Counted from the stretch's first letter, positions 1-9,047 are shown. The stretch: DNA of 64,000 bases from Halorientalis persicus (GCF_900110215.1 NZ_FOCX01000011.1:62001-126000), one strand, 5' to 3'. Made by a program: numbers and translations. Notes: a model not told the origin generated them from the letters alone.

Positions 1-3000
1 CCGTACATCGACACCTCGATCGAGATCATCGGCCCGCTGACGACCGCCGATCTCCTCCTGTACCTGCCGGCCGGGGTCGGGGCGCTGGTCGCGCTGTTCG
101 CGCTGCTGTCGGAGTCGTGGCTCTTTTTCCCGGCGCTGATCGCCGCTGGCGTCCTCACCTTCGTCGCGACGGCGGCCAAGATCACGACCGACTGGTACTC
201 CTCGCCGCGCGGGCGCGTCGAGGGATGGCTCAACTCGCTGTGGCGCTCGCGGACGCTCCCCTGGGACCACGAGGACGTCGTCGGCCGGTCGATCCCCGGC
301 GTTCGCGGGTTCCAGCCCGAGGGGACCGCCAAGATGGACGATGGCCGCTACGTCGGGGTCGTCCGTGTCGATCCGACCAACGCCGCGCTGGGTTCGGATC
401 GTGAACTCGACGGCCTCGCGGCACAGCTGTCGGGCGTCATCGACGAACAGATCAAGGACTTCGATTTCAAGCTGTTCGCGACGACCGGCGAGTACGACGC
501 CGAGGAGATCGTCGGGCAGTACGAACAACGTGCTGGAAGCGCCAACACACTCGACGAGGACTTCCAGACCGCGATGTACAAGCGGGAACTGCTGGAGGAC
601 GTGGCCGACTGGTACCGCGAGACCGACCGCCCCCAGTGGGCCGCCAACGACTGGCGCTACTACGTCGTCGTCGAGGTCACGCCCGGTGACGTGCAGTCTC
701 CGGGCGACGTGAGCGTCTGGGAGATGCTCAACCCGCTAACGAGTGTCGACCCGGCCGAGGCGGACAAGCGCCAGTACGCCACCCTGCTCGACCGGCTCTC
801 GACGGTCGAGGGGGCCATCGACGGCATCACGGGCCTGAACGCGGCCCGGATCGGGGTGCGGGAACACATCGAACTCTTGAGCGAGTACTGGACCGGGCAG
901 GACGCCGTGCCCAGCGAGAACCTGATCCGGGCCATCGAGGAGGAGGAACTCTCGGAAGCCCAGCAGGCTCGCATGGACGAACTGTTCGCGCCCGACGAAC
1001 TCGACGTGCACGGGGACTACGTCGAGGTGGGCGACGAGTTTTGCCGGACCTTCTGGATCGCCGAGTGGCCCGTCGAGCCCCAGTCACTGTTCCTCCGAGA
1101 CCTGTTCACCCTGCGGGGCGTCGACGTGGACGTGTGTTTCCACGTCGGGGCCAGCGACAAGCGGATGAAGGTCGCGGAACTCGAACAGGTCATCGCCGAC
1201 ATCGAGTCCGAGGGCCACGAGCGCCGCGAGAGCTCCGACGTGTCGGCGGCGGACATCGACCGTGACGTGGACGCCTACGTGACGTACCGGGAACTCCTGC
1301 GGACGACCCGGACCCAGCCCTGGGACTTTGCCGGCTACGTCACCGTCCGGGCCGACACCGAGGCCGCGCTCAGGCGCGCCGAGTCGGCCATCGAGGAGTT
1401 CGACGACGTGGCCTTCGCCAAGCGCTCGGTCCTCGACGACGACGGCGAGATGATCCGCGACACGCTCGAATCCTCGCCCGCGGACTGTTTCACCGTCGTC
1501 CCGACCAGCCGGCAACTCGAAGCGTTCCAGTCCGGTGCGCCGACCGGGCGTGACGCCTTCACCGAGGCCTCGAAGATCGACAAGACCACCTCGGTCCCCG
1601 GCGGGGCCATCGGCGCGACCTTCCCGTTCTGCGGGACCGACGTGCGCGAACCGACCGGGATGGACTGGGGGCGCAACAAACAGAACGGCGCGATGCTCAA
1701 GGCCGACCCCTTCGAGCGCGAGAGCGCCCCGCACGTCCTGACCATCGGGAAGTCCCGGAGCGGGAAGACCTACGCCTCGACGAAGGCCGCGGCCCGGTGG
1801 TACCTCCAGAGTGAGGACCACACGCTGATCCTCTGTGACACCCAGAGCGGGTTCGACGGCATCACGAAACTGCTGGGCGGCGAGCACATCGTCGTCGACG
1901 GCACCCAGACGATCAACCCGCTGGACATCCAGCCCTTGCCCGATCACGTCCGGGAGTCCGCGGGTGGCCGCGTCGACCCCTACCGCATGAAAATCGAGGA
2001 GGCCACGCAGTTTTTCGCCGGCATCCTCCGCTCACAGGGGATCGACCCCGGCAACTACGTCGCCACCATCGAGGAGGGACTCGAAGGCACCTACAACCGC
2101 GCGGGCATCTACCAGGACGACCTCGACAGCCACGCCCGCGAGAGTCCGACCATCGAGGACTTCATCGACACGCTCGGGGATATGCTGGAGAACCCCGAGT
2201 CCTATACCCACACGGAACACGCCGCCGAGATCGAGCAGAAAGTCGAGCGGGTCAGCGACCTGCTGGACAAGCTCTCGGGGTTCAAGGAGGGCGGAAAGTA
2301 CCACCACCTCGAAACCGGCGCGGGGATCATGAACCCCGACGTGGGCATGGCCTACCTGGACCTCCAGCAACTCCGAGACGCCAGCGACGCCGAGAAGTCG
2401 ATCATGCTCCAGCTCATGCTCGGGCAGGTCGCACAGAAGGCCAAGCGCACCCGGGGCAAGCTCGTGTTCATGATCGACGAGGCCCACGTCCTCTTCCACT
2501 CCGAGGAGATGACCCGCTGGCTCCAGAAGGCCGCCCGGGAGTGGGCCCGCTACGACGCCGCGCTGTGGTTCATCAGCCAGTCGCCACGGGAGTTCATCCA
2601 GCAGTCCGCAGACCGGGACGTGGGCCAGGAGAACGAACGCCGGACGATCATCGATCAGTGTTCGACGATCAACTTCTTCCGAACCCCGCGAGTCTCCCCG
2701 GAGACGCTCGCCGAATTCGGACTCAACCGCCAGCAGATCGACTGGATCCGGGAGGAGGCCACGCCCGGGAAGGCCGGGCGGGGGTACTCGGAGGCGCTGA
2801 CCTACTTCGAGGACTACGAGGGGTGGTTCCCGACGTACGTGGAAGCCTCGCCGTTCGAGGATCTCGTCTACAACTACACGCCACGGGAACACGGGAACTT
2901 CCACGAGTACGTCCAGCGCCACTGGGGGACCGTCGAGGAGGGAATCATCGTCGACGGCGAGATTACCGTCGATCCCAGCGTCCCGCTGACCGGTTCACAG

Positions 3001-3231
3001 CCCGCCGAGGCGGAACCGATCACGGACGGGAAAGGACAGGAACCTGACGAGTCCACGCTGGAACCGCCCGAACCCGAGCCCGAGGAGATCGAGGCCGAGA
3101 CCGGCGATCCGATCGATCCCGGCCTCGACGACGCGTCCACGACGGAGGCCGCGACCGATCCCAACGGGACGCCGCCGTGGCTCGACGAGTCCGAAGAGGA
3201 ACCCGATCCGGACGACGTGGACCTATTCTAA
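1..3231 (+). CDS. VirB4/TraC-like ATPase of a conjugation or secretion apparatus (5' end outside window)
   Basis: The frame is open from base 1, so the true start lies upstream; 1076 codons are visible. The first ~55 residues hold two hydrophobic segments, suggesting a membrane anchor. A P-loop (GKSRSGKT, about residue 583) and a Walker B (VFMIDEAH, about residue 822) lie in a HerA/VirB4-type motor domain; a conserved 'FISQSPRE' sensor-like stretch follows Walker B. The C-terminus is a Pro/Glu/Asp-rich acidic tail. VirB4 family ATPases power DNA or protein transfer through type IV secretion-like channels; this role is inferred from the family. Downstream genes are housekeeping, so any partner genes would lie upstream of the window. 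Its 3' end overlaps the end of the convergent GNAT gene by 9 bp. A HerA-type DNA translocase is the alternative. Confidence 0.75.
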   Translation, partial: PYIDTSIEIIGPLTTADLLLYLPAGVGALVALFALLSESWLFFPALIAAGVLTFVATAAKITTDWYSSPRGRVEGWLNSLWRSRTLPWDHEDVVGRSIPGVRGFQPEGTAKMDDGRYVGVVRVDPTNAALGSDRELDGLAAQLSGVIDEQIKDFDFKLFATTGEYDAEEIVGQYEQRAGSANTLDEDFQTAMYKRELLEDVADWYRETDRPQWAANDWRYYVVVEVTPGDVQSPGDVSVWEMLNPLTSVDPAEADKRQYATLLDRLSTVEGAIDGITGLNAARIGVREHIELLSEYWTGQDAVPSENLIRAIEEEELSEAQQARMDELFAPDELDVHGDYVEVGDEFCRTFWIAEWPVEPQSLFLRDLFTLRGVDVDVCFHVGASDKRMKVAELEQVIADIESEGHERRESSDVSAADIDRDVDAYVTYRELLRTTRTQPWDFAGYVTVRADTEAALRRAESAIEEFDDVAFAKRSVLDDDGEMIRDTLESSPADCFTVVPTSRQLEAFQSGAPTGRDAFTEASKIDKTTSVPGGAIGATFPFCGTDVREPTGMDWGRNKQNGAMLKADPFERESAPHVLTIGKSRSGKTYASTKAAARWYLQSEDHTLILCDTQSGFDGITKLLGGEHIVVDGTQTINPLDIQPLPDHVRESAGGRVDPYRMKIEEATQFFAGILRSQGIDPGNYVATIEEGLEGTYNRAGIYQDDLDSHARESPTIEDFIDTLGDMLENPESYTHTEHAAEIEQKVERVSDLLDKLSGFKEGGKYHHLETGAGIMNPDVGMAYLDLQQLRDASDAEKSIMLQLMLGQVAQKAKRTRGKLVFMIDEAHVLFHSEEMTRWLQKAAREWARYDAALWFISQSPREFIQQSADRDVGQENERRTIIDQCSTINFFRTPRVSPETLAEFGLNRQQIDWIREEATPGKAGRGYSEALTYFEDYEGWFPTYVEASPFEDLVYNYTPREHGNFHEYVQRHWGTVEEGIIVDGEITVDPSVPLTGSQPAEAEPITDGKGQEPDESTLEPPEPEPEEIEAETGDPIDPGLDDASTTEAATDPNGTPPWLDESEEEPDPDDVDLF

Positions 3232-3747
3232 TCTGATGGCCATCTCCAGCTCGAAGCTCTCGGTGCTGATCATGTCGAAGCCGACCTTCTTGTAGACCGC
3301 GATTGCGGGGTCGTTCCAGCGTTCGACGGTGAGCCAGACGCGCTCGACGCCCTCGTCCTGTGCGTACCCGAGCAGGTGTTCGAGCAGTTCGGTGCCGATA
3401 CCCGCGCCCTGGTAGGGCCGGACGACGAAGATCGCCAGTTCGTAGCTCCCGTCCTCGTCGGGGACGAGCGTCGCGTGCCCGACCGGGTCGCCGTCGTGCA
3501 GTGCCACGACGTTCAGGCAGTCGTCGGAGAGCAACACGTCGAGCCAGTCGCGGATCGGGTCTTCACGGACCGGGGGGATCCCCTGGGCGCGATCTTCGGC
3601 CTCGAAGTCGAGGTACATCTCGACGAGCGCTTCGGTGTCGTCGTCGCTGCCGGAGCGGTACCGGATCTCGCGCCCGTCGCCGTCGGTGACGGTGTCGGGC
3701 GGACTCGGGAACTCGCCGGCGGGTTCGTCGGGGTATTCCCGGGTCAT
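3223..3747 (-). CDS. GNAT-family N-acetyltransferase
   Basis: A 174-residue protein with a full GNAT domain. The acetyl-CoA loop reads RPYQGAGIG, preceded by the beta strand ELAIFVV and followed by the late 'VYKKVGF' strand typical of the fold. The substrate cannot be read from the sequence. The start is the ATG whose last bases overlap the TGA of the upstream UspA gene (ATGA), so the two genes are very likely cotranscribed and translationally coupled. A frame fusing both products is also open, but it would read through UspA in the wrong frame, so I split them. Confidence 0.8.
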   Translation of the reverse strand: MTREYPDEPAGEFPSPPDTVTDGDGREIRYRSGSDDDTEALVEMYLDFEAEDRAQGIPPVREDPIRDWLDVLLSDDCLNVVALHDGDPVGHATLVPDEDGSYELAIFVVRPYQGAGIGTELLEHLLGYAQDEGVERVWLTVERWNDPAIAVYKKVGFDMISTESFELEMAIRLE

Positions 3748-4112
3748 CTGACGAGGGTCACCGTCGTTTCGGCGTTCAACAGGACGAACTCGAGCGTCTC
3801 GTCGAAGTTGATCTTCCCGAGCGGGCTGCGCTCGCCCCCGGCGACGACCAGCCGGTCGAACTGTTCTTGCTCTGCGAGTTCGACCAGCCGACTGCCGGGG
3901 TGGCCCGAGAGGTGGCGGATCTCGGGATCCATTCCGGTCTCGGCCAGCCGCTCGCGGACTTCGGTCTCGATCTCCTCGGGCGTGCGGGCGATGTCCTCGC
4001 GGTCGACGATGGCGACCGTCACCGCGTCGCCGGCTTCCTCGGCCCGCGTGACCGTGTCGGCGAGCGCCTCGAACGATCCGTCGCTGCCGCCGATGCCCAG
4101 CAACACTTTCAT
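3744..4112 (-). CDS. Universal stress protein UspA family
   Basis: A 122-residue single Usp domain. It begins MKVLLGIGGSDGS, the usual first strand and loop, and ends with the Usp nucleotide-loop pattern (VVAGGERSPLGK) and a final beta strand (TTVTLVR). Usp proteins bind ATP or other nucleotides and accumulate under stress. I chose the MKVLL start rather than an ATG nine codons upstream because it matches the family N-terminus. It is the first gene of a two-gene unit with the GNAT acetyltransferase. Confidence 0.8.
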   Translation of the reverse strand: MKVLLGIGGSDGSFEALADTVTRAEEAGDAVTVAIVDREDIARTPEEIETEVRERLAETGMDPEIRHLSGHPGSRLVELAEQEQFDRLVVAGGERSPLGKINFDETLEFVLLNAETTVTLVR

Positions 4113-4241
4113 ATCCGTGCCCTCGCACCGACGGGTCAAAAACCCTCAACACGTTTCCGCCGCCACACACCGCGCCGCCCGCGTCTGACGCACGGCCGAC
4201 ACCGCCGATACGCTTTTTCGCCCGGGGCACGGACACCTGCT

Positions 4242-5048
4242 ATGCCCGATTCTCCCGTGTCCGACGCCGACGATGCGCCCGGCGACGACCACGACGCCCG
4301 GGAGTCCCCGCCCGAGGACCAGCCCACAGACGAGGCCGCCGACGGAACCCCACCCGAGGACGGCGACGCCACCGACCAGTCGGCCGACCCGGCTACCGCC
4401 GACGAGGGTGACGAGTCCGCGAGCACGTCTCCGATGCCATCGGTACCCGATGACGGTGCCGAATCGTCCGATTCGGCGGCCCGTGAGGCCGTGCCTGACG
4501 ACGTGCAGAAGTACGACCGCTTCAAGAAGATCGAGGGCGGCACCTACGACCGCGCCAACGAGTTCCTCCGGGACCGGACCTACATCACCGCCCGCGAGTG
4601 GGCCATCGCCCGCCTGTGTGCGGACTTCCGGACCGAGACCGGCGTCGAGATGACCAAGATCGGCGAGAACCTGCCGGAACTGGTCCCGTTCATGACCGAC
4701 ACGTACACGCCCCAGGCGGTCAACCAGGCCCGCGCCGCCTTCGAGGAGAAGGTCCGCAAGGCCGGCGCGACCTTCCTCTACGGCGCGATGTGTGACTTCT
4801 TCACCGCCGAGGAACTCGACGACGTGATGTACGAGGCCACCGAGGTCGCGAAGTTCCTGCTGGAAGTCGAGGGCGTCGAACTCTCGGTCGAGGAGGAACT
4901 GGAGGCCGAAGACCGCATCTCCGAGGTCATGCGGGACGTGCGCGAACACTCCGCCGCCCTGCGCCACGACGAGTGTCCCCACTGCGGCGGCGACCTCGAC
5001 GGCGGCGAGAGCGGCGGGAGCGACACGACGGCCGAGGCTGACGACTAA
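4242..5048 (+). CDS. DUF5806-like haloarchaeal protein
   Basis: 268 residues. The first ~85 are a low-complexity Asp/Glu/Pro/Ser tail typical of haloarchaeal surface-exposed linkers. A conserved globular core follows from VQKYDRFKKIEGG, predicted mostly helical. The C-terminus carries one CPHCGG pair, so a zinc site would need ligands from elsewhere or a dimer. I recall the core as the haloarchaeal DUF5806 family; no function is known to me. A T-rich stretch (CTTTTT at about 4212) lies about 30 bp before the ATG and fits a leaderless promoter. Immediately after the stop is a set of three strong hairpins. Confidence 0.7.
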   Translation: MPDSPVSDADDAPGDDHDARESPPEDQPTDEAADGTPPEDGDATDQSADPATADEGDESASTSPMPSVPDDGAESSDSAAREAVPDDVQKYDRFKKIEGGTYDRANEFLRDRTYITAREWAIARLCADFRTETGVEMTKIGENLPELVPFMTDTYTPQAVNQARAAFEEKVRKAGATFLYGAMCDFFTAEELDDVMYEATEVAKFLLEVEGVELSVEEELEAEDRISEVMRDVREHSAALRHDECPHCGGDLDGGESGGSDTTAEADD

Positions 5049-5174
5049 CCACCTTTTTACTGCAGGGGGTGCGCCGACGGCGCACCCCCCTTGCAAAAAC
5101 GTGGGCGAAAAACCGCTCGTCGCGGAGCACTGCTCCGCGACGAGGGAACCGCGCGCCGAAGGCGCGCGGATGCT
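5049..5174. repeat. Structured repeat element, copy A (three hairpins with conserved boxes)
   Basis: It starts with CCACCTTTTT, followed by a perfect 11-bp hairpin (5065-5075/5079-5089), the box AAAAACGTGGGCGAAAAAC (5095-5113), a perfect 12-bp hairpin (5116-5127/5133-5144), the box GGGAACCGCGC (5144-5154), a 9-bp hairpin (5149-5157/5161-5169) and the end box GCGCGGATGCT (5164-5174). The same boxes in the same order recur at 27210-27387 with different stem sequences. The first hairpin directly follows a stop codon and could also terminate transcription. Confidence 0.8.
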
Positions 5175-5619
5175 GGATGCCTTCCGCCCCGCAACACTGA
5201 AATTAAACCGTGACGACGAACTGAACGTGACGCCCGAACGAAAGGTACTGCTGATAGACGGATTGGTGGGCGCTGGAGCGCTCCTGAACGGTGCTCTGTC
5301 CTTCTCGTTGTCCGTCCAGCGGTGGGTCGTTTTCGTGCTCGTCGGGGCAGCCCTCTGGATCACAGGGATCTATTATTGGGTGGACCGGACGGCGATCGAG
5401 GAGAGTCTCCGTAACGTGCTCGTGGGAAGTTTCGGAATTGCCGGTCCATTTCTGGTCGGTCTCACGATGGCATTATTGGACTATCCACTGGCCCCCACGG
5501 TCGTGGCCGGTGTCATGACCGGGTACGGATTGGGCATCCTTGGCTATCGCGTCGTCTACGGCCTTGTCCGGCCGATTCCCGATTGTCGGCTCGAACGGAT
5601 GCGTGGGCGGGCGGTCTAG
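5170..5619 (+). CDS. Small multi-spanning membrane protein, unrecognised
   Basis: 149 residues with about four hydrophobic spans (roughly residues 28-48, 52-70, 82-104, 110-132) and short charged ends. I do not recognise a family. The chosen ATG lies in the last bases of the upstream hairpin repeat; a GTG at 5227 (VTPERK) is an alternative that would avoid the repeat. Composition is visibly less GC-rich than neighbours (for example TATTATTGG and AAATTAAACC), which suggests recent acquisition or weak constraint. The gene ends convergently against the AAC(3)-like gene with a 4-bp overlap. Confidence 0.6.
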   Translation: MLDAFRPATLKLNRDDELNVTPERKVLLIDGLVGAGALLNGALSFSLSVQRWVVFVLVGAALWITGIYYWVDRTAIEESLRNVLVGSFGIAGPFLVGLTMALLDYPLAPTVVAGVMTGYGLGILGYRVVYGLVRPIPDCRLERMRGRAV

Positions 5620-6503
5620 CGGACCATGTAGTACGGGTCCTCGGCGATCCGCGGTTCCAGCGCCTCGCGCAGGTCCCGGGCCGACACGGAGATGACGCGC
5701 AGGCCGTTGAGGTCGTGGTGGTCGAGGACGCCGTCGTCGATCAGGTCCCGCTGGATGCCCAGGCGGTCCCAGAAGTAGAGGTAGTTGTTCTTGTCGTAGT
5801 TCCGCTGGGTGACTCGTTCTACGCGGCCGCCGGGGTAGCGAACGGTTCCCTCGACCTCGACCGTCTCGCTGTAGGGTACGTCGGTGACCCGCTCGATGTA
5901 GTGCAGTTGCGTGCTGACGAGCCAGCGGGTCCCGATGTCGAGGATGCGCACGTCGTCGCGTTCCAGCTGGGCGTAACAGCCCTCCGGGGCGAAGGTGTCC
6001 CTGACGGTACAGCCCTCGAAGCGGTAGTCGCCGCGCACCTGGATCGAGTGGAGGGGATCGGCGGTTCGGTAATCGGCCTCCTCGAAGAACAGGGCGGCAA
6101 AGGCACCGAGTTCGGGTTCGGTGTCCGTACGGTGGAACTGCCCGGTCCGGCGGAACGACTGGGTGAACGCGGGGGTGAGGATGGAGTCGAACCGGGCGTC
6201 GAGGTGGTCGCGGACGAACTCGTAGGGGTTGCCGTCGAACGCGGCGTTCACGTCGCTGAGGCCGACGTGGACGAACACCGCGTCTTCGTCGTAGCCGTCC
6301 AGAATCTCGGCGAAGACGGCCTCGTCGACGGGGCCGGTCGGTTCCTCGCGCTGGCGGACGGCGTAGTGTTTCGCGCTACTCCAGAGCGTCTCCGCGAGCG
6401 TCGCGGGTGGGGGGACGTGCGTCGACGGCGTCACCGGGAGCGACCCGCTCACCAGGCCGTCGAAACGGCGTTTCGACCGTAGCTCCGGGAGGTGGCGCAC
6501 CAT
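5616..6503 (-). CDS. AAC(3)-fold N-acetyltransferase
   Basis: 295 residues. The pattern of the aminoglycoside 3-N-acetyltransferase superfamily is visible: an early VFVHVGLSDV strand, a 'SILTPAFTQSF' segment, 'GAFAALFF', and 'RTADPLHSI' in place of the usual R-S-x-H-P-x-x-S motif. These enzymes move acetyl groups from acetyl-CoA to an amine. In archaea the true substrate is probably a sugar or small amine rather than a drug, but that is inference. It stands alone, convergent with the membrane gene on its 3' side. Confidence 0.7.
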   Translation of the reverse strand: MVRHLPELRSKRRFDGLVSGSLPVTPSTHVPPPATLAETLWSSAKHYAVRQREEPTGPVDEAVFAEILDGYDEDAVFVHVGLSDVNAAFDGNPYEFVRDHLDARFDSILTPAFTQSFRRTGQFHRTDTEPELGAFAALFFEEADYRTADPLHSIQVRGDYRFEGCTVRDTFAPEGCYAQLERDDVRILDIGTRWLVSTQLHYIERVTDVPYSETVEVEGTVRYPGGRVERVTQRNYDKNNYLYFWDRLGIQRDLIDDGVLDHHDLNGLRVISVSARDLREALEPRIAEDPYYMVR

Positions 6504-6591
6504 CCCGCGGAACTGCCCGCTCCACGCGGTTAGTTATGGACTGCCCCAACCGGGTGACCGCCAGTAAGCGGTGGTTAGCCGGTCACCCCGG

Positions 6592-8001
6592 TCAGGCGCG
6601 GTCGTCGCCACCGTCGTCGCCGTCCTCGCCGTCGGTGTCGGTCGCCGTCGCGTCCGGGTCCGGCGAGCGCTCGATGGAACGGACGTTGACGCCGACCGCG
6701 TCGCCGAACCGCTCGTTGGCCGTCTCGCCTGCCTCGGCGGCCTCGATGGCCGAGTCCGGGCCGAACCGCTCGTAGACGACCTCGCCGCGAACCAGCGTGA
6801 GCTCGGGGAAGACCCCCTGTTTCCCCTCGAACGGCGTCCACTCACACTTCGAGTGGAGGTCCTCGCCGCGAATCTCGCGGCTGTCCGACGGGTCGACGAG
6901 GACGAGGTCGGCGTCCATGCCCGCCTCGATCCGGCCTTTCGTCGGGAGGTCGAACACGTCGGCGACGTTCGCGGCCGTGAGGTCTCGGACGCGCTCGTAG
7001 GAGATCTCGTCGTTGCGGGCGGCTTCCAGCAGGAGTGGGAGCGCGGTCTCGACGCCGGGCACGCCCGAGGGGGCGTCCCAGATGCTGGCGTCTTTCTCCT
7101 CTCGGGTGTGGGGCGCGTGGTCGGTGGCGACGATGTCGACGGTGCCGTCGACGACGCGCTCCCAGACCTTGCTCCGGAGGCGTTCGCGACGCAGTGGCGG
7201 GTTCATCCGGCCGAACGTGTCCAGATCGCCCAGATCACGGCGGGAGAGGAACATGTGGTGGGGCGTGACCTCGCAGGTCATGCCGTGGTCTTTGGCCACG
7301 TCGATGCCCTCGGGCGTGGAGGTGTGGGCGACGTGGAGGTGGGCGTCGAAGCGGTCGCCGACTTCGGCGGCGGCCCGGACGGCGGCGGCCTCGGCGCGGG
7401 CGGTGCGGTAGGCGCTCCAGGCGTCGGCGTCGTCGCGTTCCTTCGCACCCGGCTCGAACTCCGTGGCGTCCTCGGCGTGGACGGTGACCACGGCGTCCTG
7501 TCGGGCGGCGGTCTTGACCGCGCTGGCGAACAGTTCCACGTCGATTCCCATGTCGCCGGTCGAATCCGCGAGGAAGACTTCCCCGAGCGCGAACATCGGC
7601 CGCTGGAGCAGGGCGCTTGGCACCCACTGCTCGGTGACGCCGCCGTTGATGCCGAAGTCGACGAGTGAGGCCTCGCTTGCCAGTTTTTCTTTCTCGTCGA
7701 AGGCGGCCCCGTCGATGGTCGGTGGGTCGGTGTTGGGCTGGTCGACGACGCAGGTCACCCCGCCCGCCGCCGCGGATCGACTGCCGGTCTCCCAGGTCTC
7801 CTTGTGGGAGAAACCGGGTTCCCGGAAGTGGACGTGGGCGTCGATCATCCCCGGCAGGAGTCGCTTGCCGCTGGCGTCCACGAACCGTTCGTCGGCCGAC
7901 TCGGGCATCGGCAGGTCCTCGCCGACGGCCGCGATGGTCTCCCCCTCGAGTAGCACGTCGCGCTCCCGACCGTCCGGGAGCGTCGCGTTCCGAATGAGCA
8001 T
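6592..8001 (-). CDS. pyrC: Dihydroorotase
   Basis: 469 residues of an amidohydrolase with the dihydroorotase signature: the metal site DAHVHFREPG near residue 55, the lysine-loop region, H-bearing strands 'LHVAHTST' and 'CEVTPHHMF', and a late 'ATDHAPH' motif carrying the catalytic Asp. It cyclises carbamoyl-aspartate to dihydroorotate in pyrimidine synthesis. I chose the ATG of MLIRNATL over a GTG two codons earlier. The C-terminal ~30 residues are a haloarchaeal acidic tail. It is monocistronic as far as visible. Confidence 0.93.
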   Translation of the reverse strand: MLIRNATLPDGRERDVLLEGETIAAVGEDLPMPESADERFVDASGKRLLPGMIDAHVHFREPGFSHKETWETGSRSAAAGGVTCVVDQPNTDPPTIDGAAFDEKEKLASEASLVDFGINGGVTEQWVPSALLQRPMFALGEVFLADSTGDMGIDVELFASAVKTAARQDAVVTVHAEDATEFEPGAKERDDADAWSAYRTARAEAAAVRAAAEVGDRFDAHLHVAHTSTPEGIDVAKDHGMTCEVTPHHMFLSRRDLGDLDTFGRMNPPLRRERLRSKVWERVVDGTVDIVATDHAPHTREEKDASIWDAPSGVPGVETALPLLLEAARNDEISYERVRDLTAANVADVFDLPTKGRIEAGMDADLVLVDPSDSREIRGEDLHSKCEWTPFEGKQGVFPELTLVRGEVVYERFGPDSAIEAAEAGETANERFGDAVGVNVRSIERSPDPDATATDTDGEDGDDGGDDRA

Positions 8002-8061
8002 ACCCACCTTCGGAGCGGGTGGGTCCTAAAACTCGCGGACGGGTTGGCCCGAGAAACGCTT

Positions 8062-8166
8062 ATGAGCGCGAGCGCCGACGCCCTATATATGTCAGCCCTC
8101 CACCACGTCACGGTTGATCTGGATATCGAACGGCACACGCTCCGGGCGGGGGTGTCGAACGGATGA
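8062..8166 (+). CDS. Possible small ORF preceding the CPBP protease
   Basis: A 34-residue frame begins at ATG 8062 (a second ATG at 8089 would give 25 residues) and ends in a TGA that overlaps the ATG of the following protease gene as ATGA. The ATGA overlap is the only positive sign; the composition is unremarkable and the TATA-like CCTATATATG lies inside the frame rather than upstream. It may be the leader of the protease mRNA rather than a gene. Confidence 0.2.
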   Translation: MSASADALYMSALHHVTVDLDIERHTLRAGVSNG

Positions 8167-9047
8167 CGGCGCTCGACCGGGCACGGCTTGGACTGTTCGT
8201 CGGCGTCCTGGCCGCGGCCGCGGCGGTGCTGGTCGCGGTCTCGACGCTCGCGGACGTGAGTCCCATCGTGCTCGCGCCGGCGTATATGTTCTCTCCGCTG
8301 GTCGCGGGGCTCGCGGTCACGCTCACCAGCGCCGACCTGTCGCTGTCGACGGTTGGATTGCGCGTCGGTCGCCCCCGGTGGCTCGCGGCGGCGGTCGTGA
8401 GCGCACTCGCGCTAGTCGGCCTGACGCTGGCGCTGGCGCTCGCGGTGCCCGGTATCGGCCTCGAAACCGGCGTCGATCCGATCCCCGGCCTCGAACTGCC
8501 CGGTGGCCTCGTCGGCGTGGCGGCGGCCCTCGCGCTCGCCGTCGCGCTCGGGGCGACCGTCAACGCGGTCTTCGCCTTCGGCGAGGAGTTCGGCTGGCGG
8601 GGTTACCTGCTGTGGGAACTCGCGCCACTTGGCTTCTGGAAGGCCTCGCTCGCCATCGGGGCGCTGTGGGGGCTCTGGCACGCGCCGGTGATCGCGGCCG
8701 GCTACAACTACCCCGCTTTCCCGATCGTAGGGGTCGGCCTCATGACCGCGGCCTGTATCGCGTTCTCGCCAGTGTACACCTATCTGGTCGTCCGGGCGGA
8801 GTCGGTACTCGCGGCCGCCCTGCTCCACGGCGTGTTCAACGGCTCGGCGGGACTGGTCGTCGCGTACGCGGCCGCGGACGGCGTCGCGCTCGCCCAGCTG
8901 GTCGCCAACCCGGTCGGTGCGGCCGGCATTGTCGCGTTCGGTCTCGCGGCGCTGGCCATCGCCGCGGCCGGATCGCCCGCACTGACCGAGACGTTCCCCG
9001 ATCGCGGCGGGTCGCCCCTGGGCGGTGTGACGCCGGGCGACGACTGA
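8163..9047 (+). CDS. CPBP-family intramembrane metalloprotease
   Basis: 294 residues with about eight membrane spans. The CPBP/Abi (Rce1-like) motifs are present: EEFGWRGYL (Glu-Glu and Arg, about residue 140), 'WGLWHAP' (catalytic His) and a late 'HGVFN'. Family members cleave or process membrane-associated peptides; some protect bacteriocin producers. The target is unknown. The TATA-like CTATATAT at about 8083 is at a distance that would give a ~50-nt leader. The downstream lipoate ligase-like gene is convergent, with stops directly abutting. Confidence 0.85.
   Translation: MTALDRARLGLFVGVLAAAAAVLVAVSTLADVSPIVLAPAYMFSPLVAGLAVTLTSADLSLSTVGLRVGRPRWLAAAVVSALALVGLTLALALAVPGIGLETGVDPIPGLELPGGLVGVAAALALAVALGATVNAVFAFGEEFGWRGYLLWELAPLGFWKASLAIGALWGLWHAPVIAAGYNYPAFPIVGVGLMTAACIAFSPVYTYLVVRAESVLAAALLHGVFNGSAGLVVAYAAADGVALAQLVANPVGAAGIVAFGLAALAIAAAGSPALTETFPDRGGSPLGGVTPGDD

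Noticed and set aside
3223-4236. Single 337-residue protein spanning the UspA and GNAT region
   Set aside because: The first part is Arg/Gly-rich nonsense in the wrong frame of UspA; two genes with an ATGA overlap explain the region better.
5616-6503. Antibiotic resistance gene (aminoglycoside acetyltransferase)
   Set aside because: The fold is AAC(3)-like, but aminoglycosides do not act on haloarchaea in the usual way; drug resistance is not supported by context.
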